Assembly: GCA_033961575.1 (NCBI GenBank) | Contig: CM066738.1 | Location: forward strand, 98,729,478 to 98,793,477 | DNA from: Aselliscus stoliczkanus | Taxonomy: Eukaryota; Chordata; Mammalia; Chiroptera; Hipposideridae | Reading direction: 5' to 3' | DNA: 64,000 nt | Translations under genes and position numbers: made by a program | The notes under the pieces: model-generated | The model's database searches: none | What the model saw: only the letters and a program-made list of their open reading frames with translations | Told to the model about the DNA's origin: nothing | In this document: positions 10,901 to 21,369 of the stretch, one piece after another | Layout of the letters: each line of letters begins with the position of its first letter | Numbering within the stretch: position 1 is the first letter of the stretch

Positions 10901-12300
10901 GTCCAGGACGTTTGTTTGTTGGAAGCTTGTTGATTACTGATTCAATTTCTTTGGTAGTAATCAGCCTGATCAGAGTTTCTGTTTCCTCTTGGTTCAGATT
11001 TGGTAGATTATATGCTTCTAGAAATTTATCCATTTCTTCCAGATTGATGAATTTGTTGGCATATAGTTGCTCGCAGTATTTTCTTAAACTTTTCTGTATT
11101 TCTGTGGTATCTGTTGTCACTTCTCCTCTTTCATTTCTGATTTTATTAATTTGGGTCTTCTCTCTCTTTTTCTTGATGAGTCTAAGAGTTTGTCGATTTT
11201 GTTTACCTTTTCAAAAAACCAGCTCTTGGTTTTATTAACCTTTTGCATTGTTTTTTTGGTCTTCATTTCATTTCCTTCTGCTCTGGTCTTTATTATGTCC
11301 TTCTTTGTACTCCCTTTGGGCTTGTTTTGCTGTTCTTTTTCCATTTATCTTAGGAGTAAAGATAGTCTGTTGATTTGAGATTGTTGTTGTTTCTTTAGAT
11401 AGGCTTTGCTATGAATTTCCCTCTTAGGATGGTTTTCCTGCACCCCTTGATTTGGGGTTGTTGTGTTTTCATTTTCATTTGTTCCAAGATAGCTTTTTAT
11501 TTCTTCCTTGATCTCATTTTTGACCCACTCGCTATTTAGTAGCATGTTGTTCAGCCTTCATGTATTTGTGTGCTTTCTGGATTTCTTCTTATAATTGATT
11601 TCTAGTTTCATAGCATTGTGGTTGGAGAAGATGCTTGATATGATTTCAAACTTCTTAAATTTACTGAGCCTTGTTTTGTGGCCTAACATGTGGTCTATCT
11701 TGGAAAATGTTTCGTGTGCACTTGAGAAGAATGTATATCCTGTTGCTTTGGGGTGAAATGCTCTAAAAATATTGATTAAATCCAGCTGGTCTAAAGTATC
11801 ATTTAAGGCCTCTGTTTTCATGTTGATTTTCTGTCTGGGGTATCTATCCAATGGTGACAGCAAGGTGTTGAAGTCCCCTACTATGTTAGTGTTACTGTTG
11901 ATCTCCGTTGTTATGTCTGTCAATATTTGCTTTATATTAAGAGCTCCTATGTTGGGTGCATAGATGTTTACTAGGGTTATGTCCTCTTGTTGAATAGATG
12001 CCTTTATTATTATGTAGTGCCCTTCTTTGTCTTTTATTGTAGTCTTCATTTAAAATCTATTTTGTCCTAAATAAGTATTGCTATTCCAGCTTTTTTCTCA
12101 CTTCCATTTGCATGAAATATCTTATTCCATCCCTTTATTTTCAGTCTTTGTGTGTCTTTTGACTTGAGATGAGTCTCTTGTAAACAGCGTATGGATGGGT
12201 CCTGTTTTCTTATCCACTCAGCCACTCTCTGTCTTATGATTGGAGCATTTAGCCCATTTACATTTAAAGTGATTATTAATAGGTGCATATTTATTGCCAT
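7920..12300 (-). pseudogene. L1 ORF2 pseudogene (endonuclease-reverse transcriptase)
   Basis: ORF2p nicks target DNA and reverse-transcribes L1 RNA. Minus-strand order: APE-type endonuclease (12300-11560) with LNVNGLNAP near the start, the LQETHL motif, GDFN in the middle and KIDHMLGH; then a linker; then reverse transcriptase (11120-9553) with [24 protein letters not shown] and the catalytic YADD box; then the C-terminal part (8995-8083) with [12 protein letters not shown] and KCWRGCGEK. The frame is broken repeatedly (stop between 12067 and 12049, several frame changes after 9553). The usual SDH near the end of the endonuclease reads SNH, a lost catalytic aspartate. The RT frame is split by the L1 insertion at 10045-10644. 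Confidence 0.93.
10031..10658 (-). mobile_element. Nested L1 3' end with 14-bp target-site duplication
   Basis: A 600-bp L1 3' fragment (10045-10644) on the minus strand interrupts the ORF2 of the larger L1. TGTATGATCTTTTT occurs at 10031-10044 and again at 10645-10658. Removing one copy plus the insert restores the L1 reading GATCTTTTTAATATGATGCTG. The poly(A) end is the T run at 10041-10048. The 5' end is truncated just inside the ORF2 C-terminus (ACTTAACATAATGTTCTCTAGG). This is a textbook target-primed insertion and post-dates the host L1. Confidence 0.93.
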
Positions 12301-12354
12301 TTGTTATTTGTATTTCTGGTCTTTCCTGGTTAGCTTGTTTTCCCCTTTATTCTG

Positions 12355-12645
12355 TTTTAAAAAGCCCATTTAACATTTCCTGCAATGCTGACGTGGTGGT
12401 AATGAATTCCTCAAGCTTATTCTTTTCTGAGAAGCTCTTTATCTCTTCAATTTTAAGTGATAACCTTGCTGGGTAGAGCAATCTTGGTTGTAGGCCTTTA
12501 TTTTGCTTCACTTTGAATATTTCCTGCCACTCCCTTCTGGCCTGTAGAGTTTCTGTAGAAAAGTCAGTTGTTAGTCTTATAGGAGTTCTTTTGTATGTAA
12601 ACCTGCTGTCTTTCTCTTGCTGCTTTTAGGATTCTGTCTTTGTCT
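12355..12645 (-). pseudogene. L1 ORF1 C-terminal remnant
   Basis: Read on the minus strand, the segment gives KDKDRILKAAR, then a stretch with SADFSTETLQAR, REWQEIFKV and finally ALQEML. These are hallmarks of the C-terminal domain of L1 ORF1p, the RNA-binding chaperone that coats L1 RNA. The copy begins abruptly near the KDK motif, so the N-terminal coiled coil and most of the RRM are missing: the L1 is 5'-truncated here. The gap to the ORF2 start near 12300 is about 50 bp, the usual ORF1-ORF2 spacing. Confidence 0.85.
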
Positions 12646-12659
12646 TTAAAAAGAACTTA

Positions 12660-12919
12660 CCATTCATATAAAATCACTTAATCTTCAGTGTGTTTCATTT
12701 CAATCTTTGTATATGTTTTAAATTTTTCATTTTATACATAGTTAAGAAGATATCATCTATAGAAGTGTCTTTCTGCCTTTTTTAATTTAATATTTTGTGT
12801 TAAGCATTCTATCATTTTTAGCACAAGCTTTATAAAAATCACTGTTAATATCTGCATATTACACTGATTAGTAGTATTATAGTTTACTTAATTACTCCAT
12901 TATTATTGAATTATTCCAA
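12660..12919. other. AT-rich spacer between L1 copies
   Basis: AT-rich sequence between the truncated 5' end of the long L1 and the next older L1 copy. It may itself be degraded L1, but I could not align it by eye. Confidence 0.35.
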
Positions 12920-13520
12920 ATTTTCCAAAATGATCTCAAATTTTTGCTGTTGTAAATAATGCTACCGTGAATTAATTGTACATACAGCTTTGTTATATGT
13001 ATTAAGAATTAGTTTCTTATGAAAGATTCCCAGAAATAAACTCCAATGTGGGAACTCATATTGGCTTCTGATGCAAAATGCCAAATTGATTTCAAAAATG
13101 TTCACTCTGCTATCTGGAATGAGGTAGTTCTTTAATTAATAAATAAGTCACTGATGTTTATCTAATAGGATGGGCAAAAATGTAGCTGATATATATATAT
13201 TTACTTTGTATTCCTTTGGTTTGTTTTTCTTTTTTTACCAGTTGCCTAGTTTTATTTTAGAATCTGTTTTCTTGTCAATTTATATGAACTCTTTTTATTT
13301 ACATAAAGACACCAACATTTTGCTCAACATATTTGCTGCAAATGATTTTTCTACTTTATTGCTCTTCTTCTGTCCATTCTAATTATGTTTTGAGATAATA
13401 GAAATATGATTTTAGTAGGCATATGACTGATCTTTGTCTTTGTTACTTCCTCTACTGATTATATGCTTAGAAACTTCTTACCCTCTAAAAATTTTCTAAA
13501 TATTACTTCTGTTTCCTTAT

Positions 13521-13521
13521 T

Positions 13522-13581
<60 letters not shown>

Positions 13582-13583
13582 TT
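13521..13583. repeat. (TTTC)n microsatellite, SINE tail
   Basis: About 16 perfect TTTC units. It lies exactly at the 3' end of the minus-strand SINE, so it is most likely an expanded A-rich tail. A perfect tetranucleotide run of this length is probably polymorphic. Confidence 0.95.
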
Positions 13584-14060
13584 TCAAAATATTTTACTGT
13601 AGAATTGGGGAGGGGGAGCAGCCAAGTTGTTTTTCTTCAATCTTAGTTGTGGAGGGCGCCAGTCGCCATTTGGTTGCCCATCGGCAGCTTGTATCCTCTA
13701 AATTCAAGGTGCTGTGTTCAATCTTAATTGCAGGTGGGCGTAGCCACCATCCCATATGGGAGTGTAACCGGCAGCCTTATTGTTTAGAGTGTACACTCTA
13801 TCCATTGCGCCATCCGGGTGGCAGCTCAGCTCAAGGTGCCGAGTTCAGTCTTGGTTGTGGGTGGGCATAGCCCACCATCAAACAGGCAGTCTTGTTGTTA
13901 GGAGCACATGCTCTCACCAGTGAGCCATCCTGCCACCTGTTGGCAGCTTAGCAGCAGCTCAGCTTGTGCACAGCATTACTGGCCCATCTGGGAACTGAAC
14001 CAGCGGGCCTGCTGCATTTCTAAGCTAACTCTTAAGCAACTGAGCCACTTGGCTGGTCCC
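13521..14060 (-). mobile_element. Tandem (trimer-like) tRNA-derived SINE with (TTTC)n tail
   Basis: Read on the minus strand from 14060: a first tRNA-like head (GGGACCAGCCAAGTGGCTCAG, box A TGGCTCAGTTGC, decayed box B GGTTCAGTTCC), a second head (GGCAGGATGGCTCACTGGTGAG at 13934-13913), and a third (CCACCCGGATGGCGCAATGG at 13821-13802, followed by a B-box-like GGTTACACTCCC at 13770-13759). The unit ends CCCCTCCCCAATTCTACAG and a (GAAA)n tail, seen as (TTTC)n at 13521-13583. Three tandem A-box-type modules in one SINE are unusual. The first module plus junction matches the short SINEs at 33342 and 21950. Confidence 0.8.
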
Positions 14061-14749
14061 CTGTATTTTCTTTAAGATTTTCTATGGTTTGAAATTTTTC
14101 ATATCTCTTTAATCTACTTGAAATATACTTTAATGAATGTTGGGCAATATAGCCAGATCTCACATAAGCCATTCTGCAATTATCTAACTAAATTCTGTAT
14201 GACTACATCTCTTCTCTACTGGGTGTTTCCTTTGCCCCTGTGAAGCTGGTCCTCTACCAATGTTTTATACTCAGTTTCTACTTTGTTTCATTAATATTCT
14301 GGCAATGTTTTCTTTTTTATACTATATACTACACTTATATAACTGTATAATATACTTTTGTCTGTAGTGGAGCAAGTTCTCATCTTTGTCAAAAATTTCT
14401 TAACTGTCATTGCTGTTTATATTCCAGTAAACTTTAAAATTATTTTAAGTTCCTAAAATTCCTGATGACATTTTAATTATGACTGCATTCAATTAAGAAG
14501 TTCTCATAGACTAATTTCATCATCAAAGAACACGGTGGTCACAGCACATATTCATTTTTTTCACTCACATTATCACCTCATATTACTTATTGTTTTTAAA
14601 TGCATAGGTACACGACTATATTCTTATTTTGAAAACTGGGATGAAAAGCAAAACTTTTCTTTTGCCAGTAAATTCCTCTCTGGAAGTTTGAGTCTATTTA
14701 AAAATTTTACTATGATAAAAATGATGCCAAAATAAATCTGTGAGGATAT

Positions 14750-15467
14750 CTTTGTGCTTATTATTTGCAAGTATTTCTTTGAGATAAGCTCCTAGAATGT
14801 GGGTGAAAGGGTATTCATAATTTTAATTTTGATAGTTCTTACCAAATTGTCCTTAAATAAGGCTGCACCAATTTACGCTCTTATTAGCAGTGAATAAGAA
14901 ATTCTGTTTCCTCACACTGGATCTTAATGAAAATTTAAAATATTTGGCAATCTAATGAAAAATACAATCTCTGTGTTGTTTTAATTTGTATTTAATTTGT
15001 GTTCCTAATTACTAATGAAGTGGAGCATATTTCCTGCTGTATGCGACCATCATTTTCTTTGAACAGTCTCTTCATATTTGTTTCTTAATTTTAAGTTGTG
15101 CTTATTTTATTTATCTCCTTAAACATTGCATATATTAAGTGTTCATCTGTTACATATATTTCAGATAGTTTCTCTTAATCTCTTTCTTGCTTTTTAATAT
15201 TGTTTTACCATCATTCCTTGTAAAGAAGTTATTCATTTTCATAGATAAAATTTATTATAATCTTCATTTTGTCTTCTGATTTTTCCAATTTTCTATTTTA
15301 CAATTCTATAGATGAAAAATATTTAAACTTAAGCAGGTAGAATCTTTTATAGGTGGTATGAGAGAAAAAGCTAGGTTTGTTTTTTTCTTTCTGAGTATCC
15401 AGTTGTCCCACTTTCAATAAGTGAATAGTTTAGCCTTCACAGGAAATGTCTCCATTACCGTATACTA

Positions 15468-15502
<35 letters not shown>

Positions 15503-16370
15503 TGCATGCACGACACACATATTCTTGTACTTTATTTTGTCCATCACCTATTTGTCCATTCCTATTAGTATGACATTGTATTTGTTACTACATTAATAAT
15601 TAAAATAATTATCTATAACAAAATGGATTAAAATAAATGTAATTTAAAACCAAAATAACTCATATTAATTACCACATATAATATTTTAAAAGCTTATATG
15701 GAATGGCTCTTTTGTTGTTTTTCAAAAATTTCACAGCCAATTTTTCATATTTTCTCTCTTAAATCATATTGTAGAGCCCTTTACAACTCTTTTTGTGGGG
15801 ATTTTGATTGAGATTGTTTTGTACTTTTATGTTAATATGGGGAAAATTGACCTTTTTATAACATTATGCCTTCTGTTCAAGGCCCATAGTGCATTTGTTC
15901 ATTCATTCATGTCATCATCAAGTTGCCCCAATAAAGTTTTACATGTCTCTTCATATAGCTCTTGCATACTTCTTGTTAGAGTTGTTTCTAGGTATTTTAA
16001 AGTTCTATTGCAATGACAAATTATATCTTGTTTTTCCATTGCATTTTAAAACTGCTATTACTGTGTATAGCCACTTACATATGAACCATTCACTGGATTT
16101 GGGAAGGAGCTTCTAATAGTTTTACAATTGATGCTTTCTAGTTTTTTGATAGATTATCATGCATTAGAATATAATGAGAGTTTAATTTCTTTCATCCCTT
16201 CTTCATTCTTTTCATTTTCTTATCACCTTGGCTAGTTTACTAGTATAATATTAATTTGTAGCAGTAATAGCAGGCATCCTTGCCTTTCATGAGGATGCTT
16301 TAATGAAGATTATTAACAAATAATATGATAATGTTTGCTTTCAATTTCTGGCAATTATTTGTGATAGTTC
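14750..16370 (-). mobile_element. Older L1 ORF2 copy, antisense
   Basis: Starts again at the ORF2 C-terminus (GATAAGCTCCTAGAATGTGGG, CCAAATTGTCC, TTGTTTTAATTTGTATTTAAT near 14770-15000). It continues through the 'cagttgtccca' block at 15400 and reaches antisense RT near 16270 (GCAGGCATCCTTGCCTTTC, the L1 RT 'gggcatccttgtctt' block). A (TG)n run interrupts it at 15472-15499. The order repeats that of the copy before it, so these are two separate antisense insertions in tandem. Old L1M type; many gaps. Confidence 0.65.
15472..15499. repeat. (TG)n microsatellite
   Basis: About 14 TG units, nearly perfect, followed by TTTGTGCATGCACGACACACAT. It sits inside an old L1. Confidence 0.95.
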
Positions 16371-16379
16371 GAATGTAGG

Positions 16380-16700
16380 TTTGGCTGCTATAATAGAAAG
16401 ACCCAAAGTAATAATGGTTCATAGTAAGTTTGCATGTAAGCAATGTAGAGTGTATAGTGGTTTATCTCTGCCATCGTCACTGTGTACCATTCTGTCTTGC
16501 TGCTCTTCCCTGGACAACACACAGCTTCTATCTCCTGACCTCACGTGGCCAATCCAGCTACCGCCATCATGTCTGTATTTCAGTTACCAGGGAGGAAAGA
16601 AAAGCAGAAGAGGAGGGCACCATTCTGTATAGCTGTAGTAGATGTGAGGCTAGACATTTTCAATGCTACCATGGACCTTGGGAGGAGGGGATGGTAATAA
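16380..16700. repeat. Medium-reiterated (MER-like) repeat, unassigned
   Basis: The stretch TTGGCTGCTATAATAGAAAGACCC, later CATGTCTGTATTTCAG and GGAGGAAAGAAAAGCAGAAGAGGAGGGCACC, has the look of a known mammalian MER-type repeat ('gctataacagaaatacc ... ggaaagaagaagaggaggg'). I cannot place the class. A frame of 95 codons here has no recognised family. Confidence 0.35.
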
Positions 16701-16739
16701 GGCAAGTTACAACATAATACAACTCAGTTTATACTAAGC

Positions 16740-17212
16740 AAACTAAAGTCCTTCCAAAAGGTCCATGCTCTAATCCCTGGATTCTGTGAATATGTTACCT
16801 TATATGGCAGATGAGATTCAGATTATGGACCTTGAGATGGGGAAATTATCATGGATTGTCTAGTTGGGCCCAATCTAATCTCAAGTCCTTAAAAGCAGAG
16901 AATTTTTCCTATCTCTCATCAGAGGGAGATGTGGTTCTGGAAGAATGCGATTAGGGTCAAAGAGATGCAATGTGACTGGTTTTGAAGATGGACTAGAAGC
17001 CATGAGCCAAGGAATATTAGGCTGGAAAAGGCAAGAAACAGATTCTCCCTTAGAGTCACCAGAAAGGAATTCAGCCCAGCTGATACCATGATTTTAGCCC
17101 AGCAAGAACTATATTGAACTTCTAACCTATAAACCTGTAAGATAATTTTTTTTTGTTTTAAGCCACTAAATTTATGGTAATTTGTTACATGGGCAATAGT
17201 AAAACTCATACA
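16740..17212 (+). mobile_element. MLT1-type LTR (ERVL-MaLR), sense
   Basis: The order of MLT1 landmarks is seen: TCTAATCCCTGGATTCTGTGAATATGTTACC, AAGTCCTTAAAAGCAGAG, GCCATGAGCCAAGGAATA, GATTCTCCCTTAGAG, TTCTAACCTATAAACCTGTAAGATAA, and TTTTAAGCCACTAAATTTATGG before an end like the MLT1 terminus. Solo LTR with no internal gag or pol. MaLRs are extinct placental elements; divergence here is high. Confidence 0.75.
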
Positions 17213-17784
17213 CTATTATTACTAAGATTCAGCCATTAAAAAAAAATTAATGCTGCTCAATGTGCCAAGCATTTTATTAATAACCAGGTTTCTGAAAAGG
17301 TTAATTTTGACCATTTTTTCCAATGTTCTCATTGCCTTTATAGAGGAGTGGATTTTTCACATGTCCTTACTGTGCCATTCTGGAAGACCTTTCTCCCATT
17401 TCCTTTTGGCATCTGGTGTAGCAAATAAAAATCAGATTTTTGTTGTGCTGTGGATCTGTTTTATTTTTTTCTCTCTCTTGTGAAGCTTTATAGACTTCCT
17501 CTTTATTGTTCTGAATTCACTACGTTATGACTAGTTTAGAAGTTTGTTTGCTTTTAATTCAGTTTGCTAAACATTTGGTAGAAACTTTCAATGTAAGAAC
17601 TCGTCTTTCTTAAGTTTTGGGAAATTATTTTTATTTACTTAATAATGCTCATTTTCTTTCTTGCTCTTCTCTCTAGATTTCTGATTAGATAATTGTTAAA
17701 GCTTCTGGGTATATTATACATGTCTTTTCATTATTCTTTCTGTCCTTTATTGTTTTTCCTCTTGAACTTAGTTTATAGATTTTT
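17213..17784 (-). mobile_element. Probable old L1 sequence, antisense
   Basis: T-rich plus-strand text with L1-like runs (ATTAATGCTGCTCAATG, TTTCTCCCATTTCC, CTTTATTGTTTTTCCTC). It lies between and in line with other minus-strand L1 copies. Divergence prevents exact assignment. Confidence 0.35.
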
Positions 17785-18205
17785 TTTAAAAAAGATTTTA
17801 TTGGGGAATTAGGGGAGGGGAACAGCGTTGGGGAATCAGGGAAGGGGAAGAGACAAGTTGCTGTCCTTTTGTTCTTCAGTCTAGTTGCGGAGGATGTTGC
17901 TTCACTGTTGGTATCGTCATTGCGCTCTTCCCGGATGAGGCAGATCGGTCGCCGGTCACTGGATGGTCACTCACCGCGGCTATTGGCCGCTCACGCTGGC
18001 TGCGGGCCACTCACTGTAGCCTATGGCAGCCCACTGCAGCAGGGGCTGCAGCCCACACCATCACCGGGGCTCACACAGCCCAGCTCCAGGTGGAGCTGTT
18101 GTTAGCTGTAGAGGGCAGTGTCACCGGCCCTCATATGTGGGATCCGAACCGGGGCCGCTGGCATCCCAAAACCAGCGCTTAACCAATGCGCCACTCGGCT
18201 GGCCC
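17785..18205 (-). mobile_element. Long tRNA-headed SINE (type A)
   Basis: On the minus strand it starts GGGCCAGCCGAGTGGCGCATTGG with box A TGGCGCATTGG (18193-18183) and box B GGTTCGGATCC (18150-18140), the pol III internal promoter. A long GC-rich tail region follows, then CCTTCCCTGATTCCCC near 17840 and an A-rich end (T run at 17781-17788). It is about 420 bp, unusually long for a tRNA SINE. The first ~100 bp match the short SINEs at 4896 and 52282, both of which stop at CTGCCCTCT. The possible duplication (TAGAT on both sides) is short. Confidence 0.85.
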
Positions 18206-19330
18206 TAGATGTTTTCATTTTAATTTGCTAGTTCTCGAGTTAATTCTTCATCAGTATACGTTATGCTGTTCTGTCTATGTATTAAGCTTAAATTCCAACA
18301 ATCGAGTTTTTAATTCCAGTGATAACTAGATGCTTCTTTCTTATAAACACAATGCTTTTGATGCCCTTCTGAGGATAATACAAATATTTATTTTATTATA
18401 GACCTATTAACTTTATTCCCTCCTTCATAAGTTTTTCTTTGGGTTGTATTTAGTACATCTTTCTTTATGTTGCTTTCCCCACAGGTTTGGTGATTCTTGG
18501 CTGTACATTCATCTCCATAGTTTAGATTTCCTGGAGATTGTTCTTTCATGCAGCCTGTTGGGGAAAGCGCTAGGACTCCCTGTACTACTGCTTGCTTAAG
18601 GTGAGATCAGGATAATCAGGAAGCCTAAGGAAAGGGAGGATGGAAGGTGCAGTTCTTGGGTTGTACCAGTCATATAGGGCACTGCCCTATTCCCTAAGGC
18701 GAGCTCCCACACTCATTGCTCTTACCTGGAGGCAGATTTTCCTCTTAACTGCTGTTTCCATATGGTGCTAAGGGGTTGTGTTTCACTTAGGCTTTCTAAT
18801 ATAGTATTACTTGATATAAAATGGTTTATAACTCTAATACCTGCTATCTCAGCTGTTACTGCCATCAATATAAAGTTACCCTGTTATTCCTGTTCAGTGA
18901 CTTTTTTAACATTGATGTTTCTCCCTGGCTTCCTTTTTCTTAGCCTTTGCTTGAAATATATCAACCTTCCTTTAATTTTCAAAGTTTGAAGGTACTTTTT
19001 TTTGGTATGTGTCTTTGGTGGAGAGGTCTTTGAATTTTATTTTTATTACAATATGAATATTCTGTCTTTCATGAGGAAATTCAAATCATTTTCAGGGGTT
19101 GACTTTATTTGTATGTTTGCCATCATAAGAATATCTGTCTCCTGGGAGGCATTCAACAAATATGTGTTGAATGGATGACCAATTTTTGGATATTCAGCTT
19201 TCCTTACTTTCTCTCTCTCTTTTCAGTAGAAACATTTAAAAATTTGCTCCTATCTTTTATAGACATCTTGTTTATAGTTTTACTAGTAGTTAACTATAGG
19301 TTTTAAAGAAATATTCTCTTTATGTGTATG
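18206..19330 (-). mobile_element. Probable old L1 (5' half), antisense, low confidence
   Basis: Plus-strand text is T-rich with L1-antisense-like pieces (TTAATTTGCTAGTTCTCGAG near 18220, GTGATTCTTGGCTGTAC near 18490, TTCTGTCTTTCATGAGG near 19060, CTTTCTCTCTCTCTTTTCAG). This would be the ORF1 and flanking part of the same minus-strand L1 stack. A small L2-like ATTCAACAAATATGTGTTGAATGG occurs at 19150-19173. No exon or RNA gene is seen. Confidence 0.35.
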
Positions 19331-19904
19331 TTCCCAAGCTTTATTAGACATTAGTTGATACTGTTATAATAATTCTGAAATGTCCAACTGATTTTCAAGT
19401 CCATAGCAGATGATAAACAATAACCACCAGTTTGCCTATGAGAGGTAAAAGAGAAGACTTTCCTGACTATAGCAGCAAAAAGCTAGGGCCACCCATCTTT
19501 AAGGGTCTCGTGTTTCAACAATACAAAAAGTTGATAAAACTAGAATAACCCATATATGTATGTTAACAACCAAGGAATTGTATGTACTTCACAGAAAGAT
19601 TACTTACAAAATAAAATTTGAAAAAATGTTTGAAAAGGTAACTATGTAAAATTCAATGATCTAAGACATTCATTATGTGGAGATGCCTCCAATGTCCTAA
19701 TTATTCTAAGTAAGCTACCTGTTTAGTTATCATTATTAGCTCCATGTGGACTGAATCTTATTTTCAGCTGACTCGATTCTGGCACTATTATATATCTCTA
19801 AATTCCATCTTGTGCATCTACAAAGAATAGGAAGATACCTAATAGGATAGTAATATGGATTATGGTAAAAATTAAAAGAAATAGTCCATATAAAGGCATT
19901 TTAT
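19331..19904. other. Single-copy AT-rich DNA
   Basis: No recognised repeat or gene in about 570 bp. Frames are short. Confidence 0.45.
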
Positions 19905-20095
19905 ACAGTGCCTGACATCCATCACCCCCACTGCTTACTACATAGATGACTTTGAGAAAGTTCCTTAATCTCTCAAGACCTCAGATTTGTCATCTCTAAT
20001 AGAGGGATTATGAAAATTCTTACCATATAGTGGATTTGATATAAATCGCTTAGAGTAGAGCCTGTTACATCTTAAGTTCTCGGTCATTGTGAGCT
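19905..20095 (+). repeat. MIR element, sense
   Basis: MIR blocks in order: TGACTTTGAGAAAGTTCCTTAATCTCTC (MIR 'tgaccttgggcaagttacttaacctctc'), CTCAGATTTGTCATC, AATAGAGGGATTATG, CTTAGAGTAGAGCCTG, and GAGCTATTGTTA at the 3' end. Degenerate but colinear. Confidence 0.8.
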
Positions 20096-20214
20096 ATTGT
20101 TAGTAATTGAATGCATTAAGGGCCACAACATGCACATTCTGGCAGCAACCCTCAGAGAAGAGTGTCCTTTTTGCACATCAGTCAAGGAAGCAAGAGCTAC
20201 GATATGGTCCAAAG

Positions 20215-20440
20215 AGTAGAGACGGGCTTGAGTCAGAAGATGGGGGTCCAAGTCCAGGTCTACTCCTTTGCTATGAAACCTTGGATATTCTCAGTGTCTG
20301 TTTTTGTATCGCAAGGTAAAAATAACTAATGCAGATGTGATATGAGAATTATATGAATTGTGATATATAAACATGTTGTGTAATGTAATATCAGAGCTAT
20401 AATGTAATATCAATTGCTATCAGTGATAGTAGTGTCAATA
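20215..20440 (+). repeat. MIR element, sense (second of a tandem pair)
   Basis: Head CTTGAGTCAGAAGATGGGGGTCCAAGTCCAGGTCTACTCC (MIR 'gagtcagac...gggttcaaatcccggctctgcc'), then GAAACCTTGGATATTCTCAGTGTCTG, GGTAAAAATAACTAATG, and a long AT-rich tail ending in GATAGTAG. It lies about 120 bp after another sense MIR. Confidence 0.75.
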
Positions 20441-21369
20441 CTAATTTAATGTGGACTACTTTTTTAAAAATCACATTGGCACCTCCTATTCTATTAACTT
20501 ACCAAAACCCATCACTGTTCAGAAAAGGATTATGTATCCTTGCCAACATAACCTTCCTCTTCCGTACTTCCTGATTGCTTGGGTATATGTGTCATTAGCA
20601 AATCTGGGTACAATTACCATGAGGAGTAGAAATGAGACAATATTTTATAAATTTCTAACTCTCCATTTTGACAGAACAACTCTGGCCCAGCCACTGTAGC
20701 TGTCAGAGTGATTTATTATGTTCTTCACCAAGCTGACAGCCAGTGGAGAAAAAACTCCATGCAAGAAAAATTTCTTATATTTATTCTACCTAGTTTAATA
20801 CCTGATGAACCAGGTTATAAGAACAATTCTTAAAATGGCCTTGAGGAAAGTATCTCTACATTCCCTAGCACATACAATCCATCATGGAAACACTCATAGA
20901 AAACGTAGGGTAGATGATGGTCTTGCTGTGAACTTGATTGGTTTACAGAGGAGACATTGATTGGAAGCCTGGTAAAAACAAAACGAACAAACAAAAAACC
21001 ACCAGGATTTACATACCGACATTCTTCTACTTGTTTTCAATCCTTTCATCCTTCAAAAAGCCTTCATCATAGGTATCACTGTTATCAAAAATAAGATTGT
21101 AAATAAGATGGGAGAATCAGTCCAAAGAAGACAAAACATGATTACCTCCAAAGCCACTTCATTTGGAGATAGAAGTGAAAGATGACATGGTACATCCTAA
21201 GTAAGGTTGCCTATGTTTCATGTCTTTCTGAAATCCAGTCTGATAGCCTGAAGCCATTGCAGTCTTCTGCTTCATCTATATGCTTCACCTATATGATTCA
21301 CATGACCCCCGTTGTACTGACTTATTTTGTATTGCTCTTTAAGACTATGCAATTTGTGTATCTTTTTTT
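20441..21369. other. Single-copy DNA, nothing recognised
   Basis: About 930 bp. Contains an A-rich run near 20980 (AAAACAAAACGAACAAACAAAAAA). No exon-like open frame or named repeat. Confidence 0.4.

Larger units (their letters stand above)
7395..12648 (-). mobile_element. LINE-1 retrotransposon, 5'-truncated, decayed, with nested insertion
   Basis: On the minus strand the element runs from inside ORF1 (near 12645) through ORF2 (about 12300 to 7920) to a roughly 500-bp 3' UTR and an A-rich tail (T-rich on the plus strand at 7395-7425). L1 copies by target-primed reverse transcription, which commonly leaves 5'-truncated copies. About 5.25 kb is present, of which 600 bp (10045-10644) is a later L1 insertion. 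Frameshifts and stops break ORF2 into pieces, so it cannot be active. Flanks share only AAAAAG on both sides (7391-7396 and about 12649-12654), so the duplication is not clear. It is more intact than the other L1s here, hence younger. Confidence 0.95.
12920..14510 (-). mobile_element. Older L1 copy, antisense, split by a SINE
   Basis: Antisense L1 ORF2 C-terminal wording is visible: GCTGTTGTAAATAATGCTAC near 12950, the GAAACTTCTTACCC region near 13468, ATTTTCTTTAAGATTTTCTATGG at 14065 and TTAATCTACTTGAAATATA near 14110 (L1 'ttaatccatcttgaattta'). The SINE at 13521-14060 interrupts it. Much more diverged than the copy at 7395-12648, so older, of the L1M type. Boundaries are approximate. Confidence 0.6.

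Noticed and set aside
13463..13870. 135-codon plus-strand frame with repeated Phe-Leu-Ser
   Set aside because: It is a translation of the (TTTC)n microsatellite and the antisense of a SINE.
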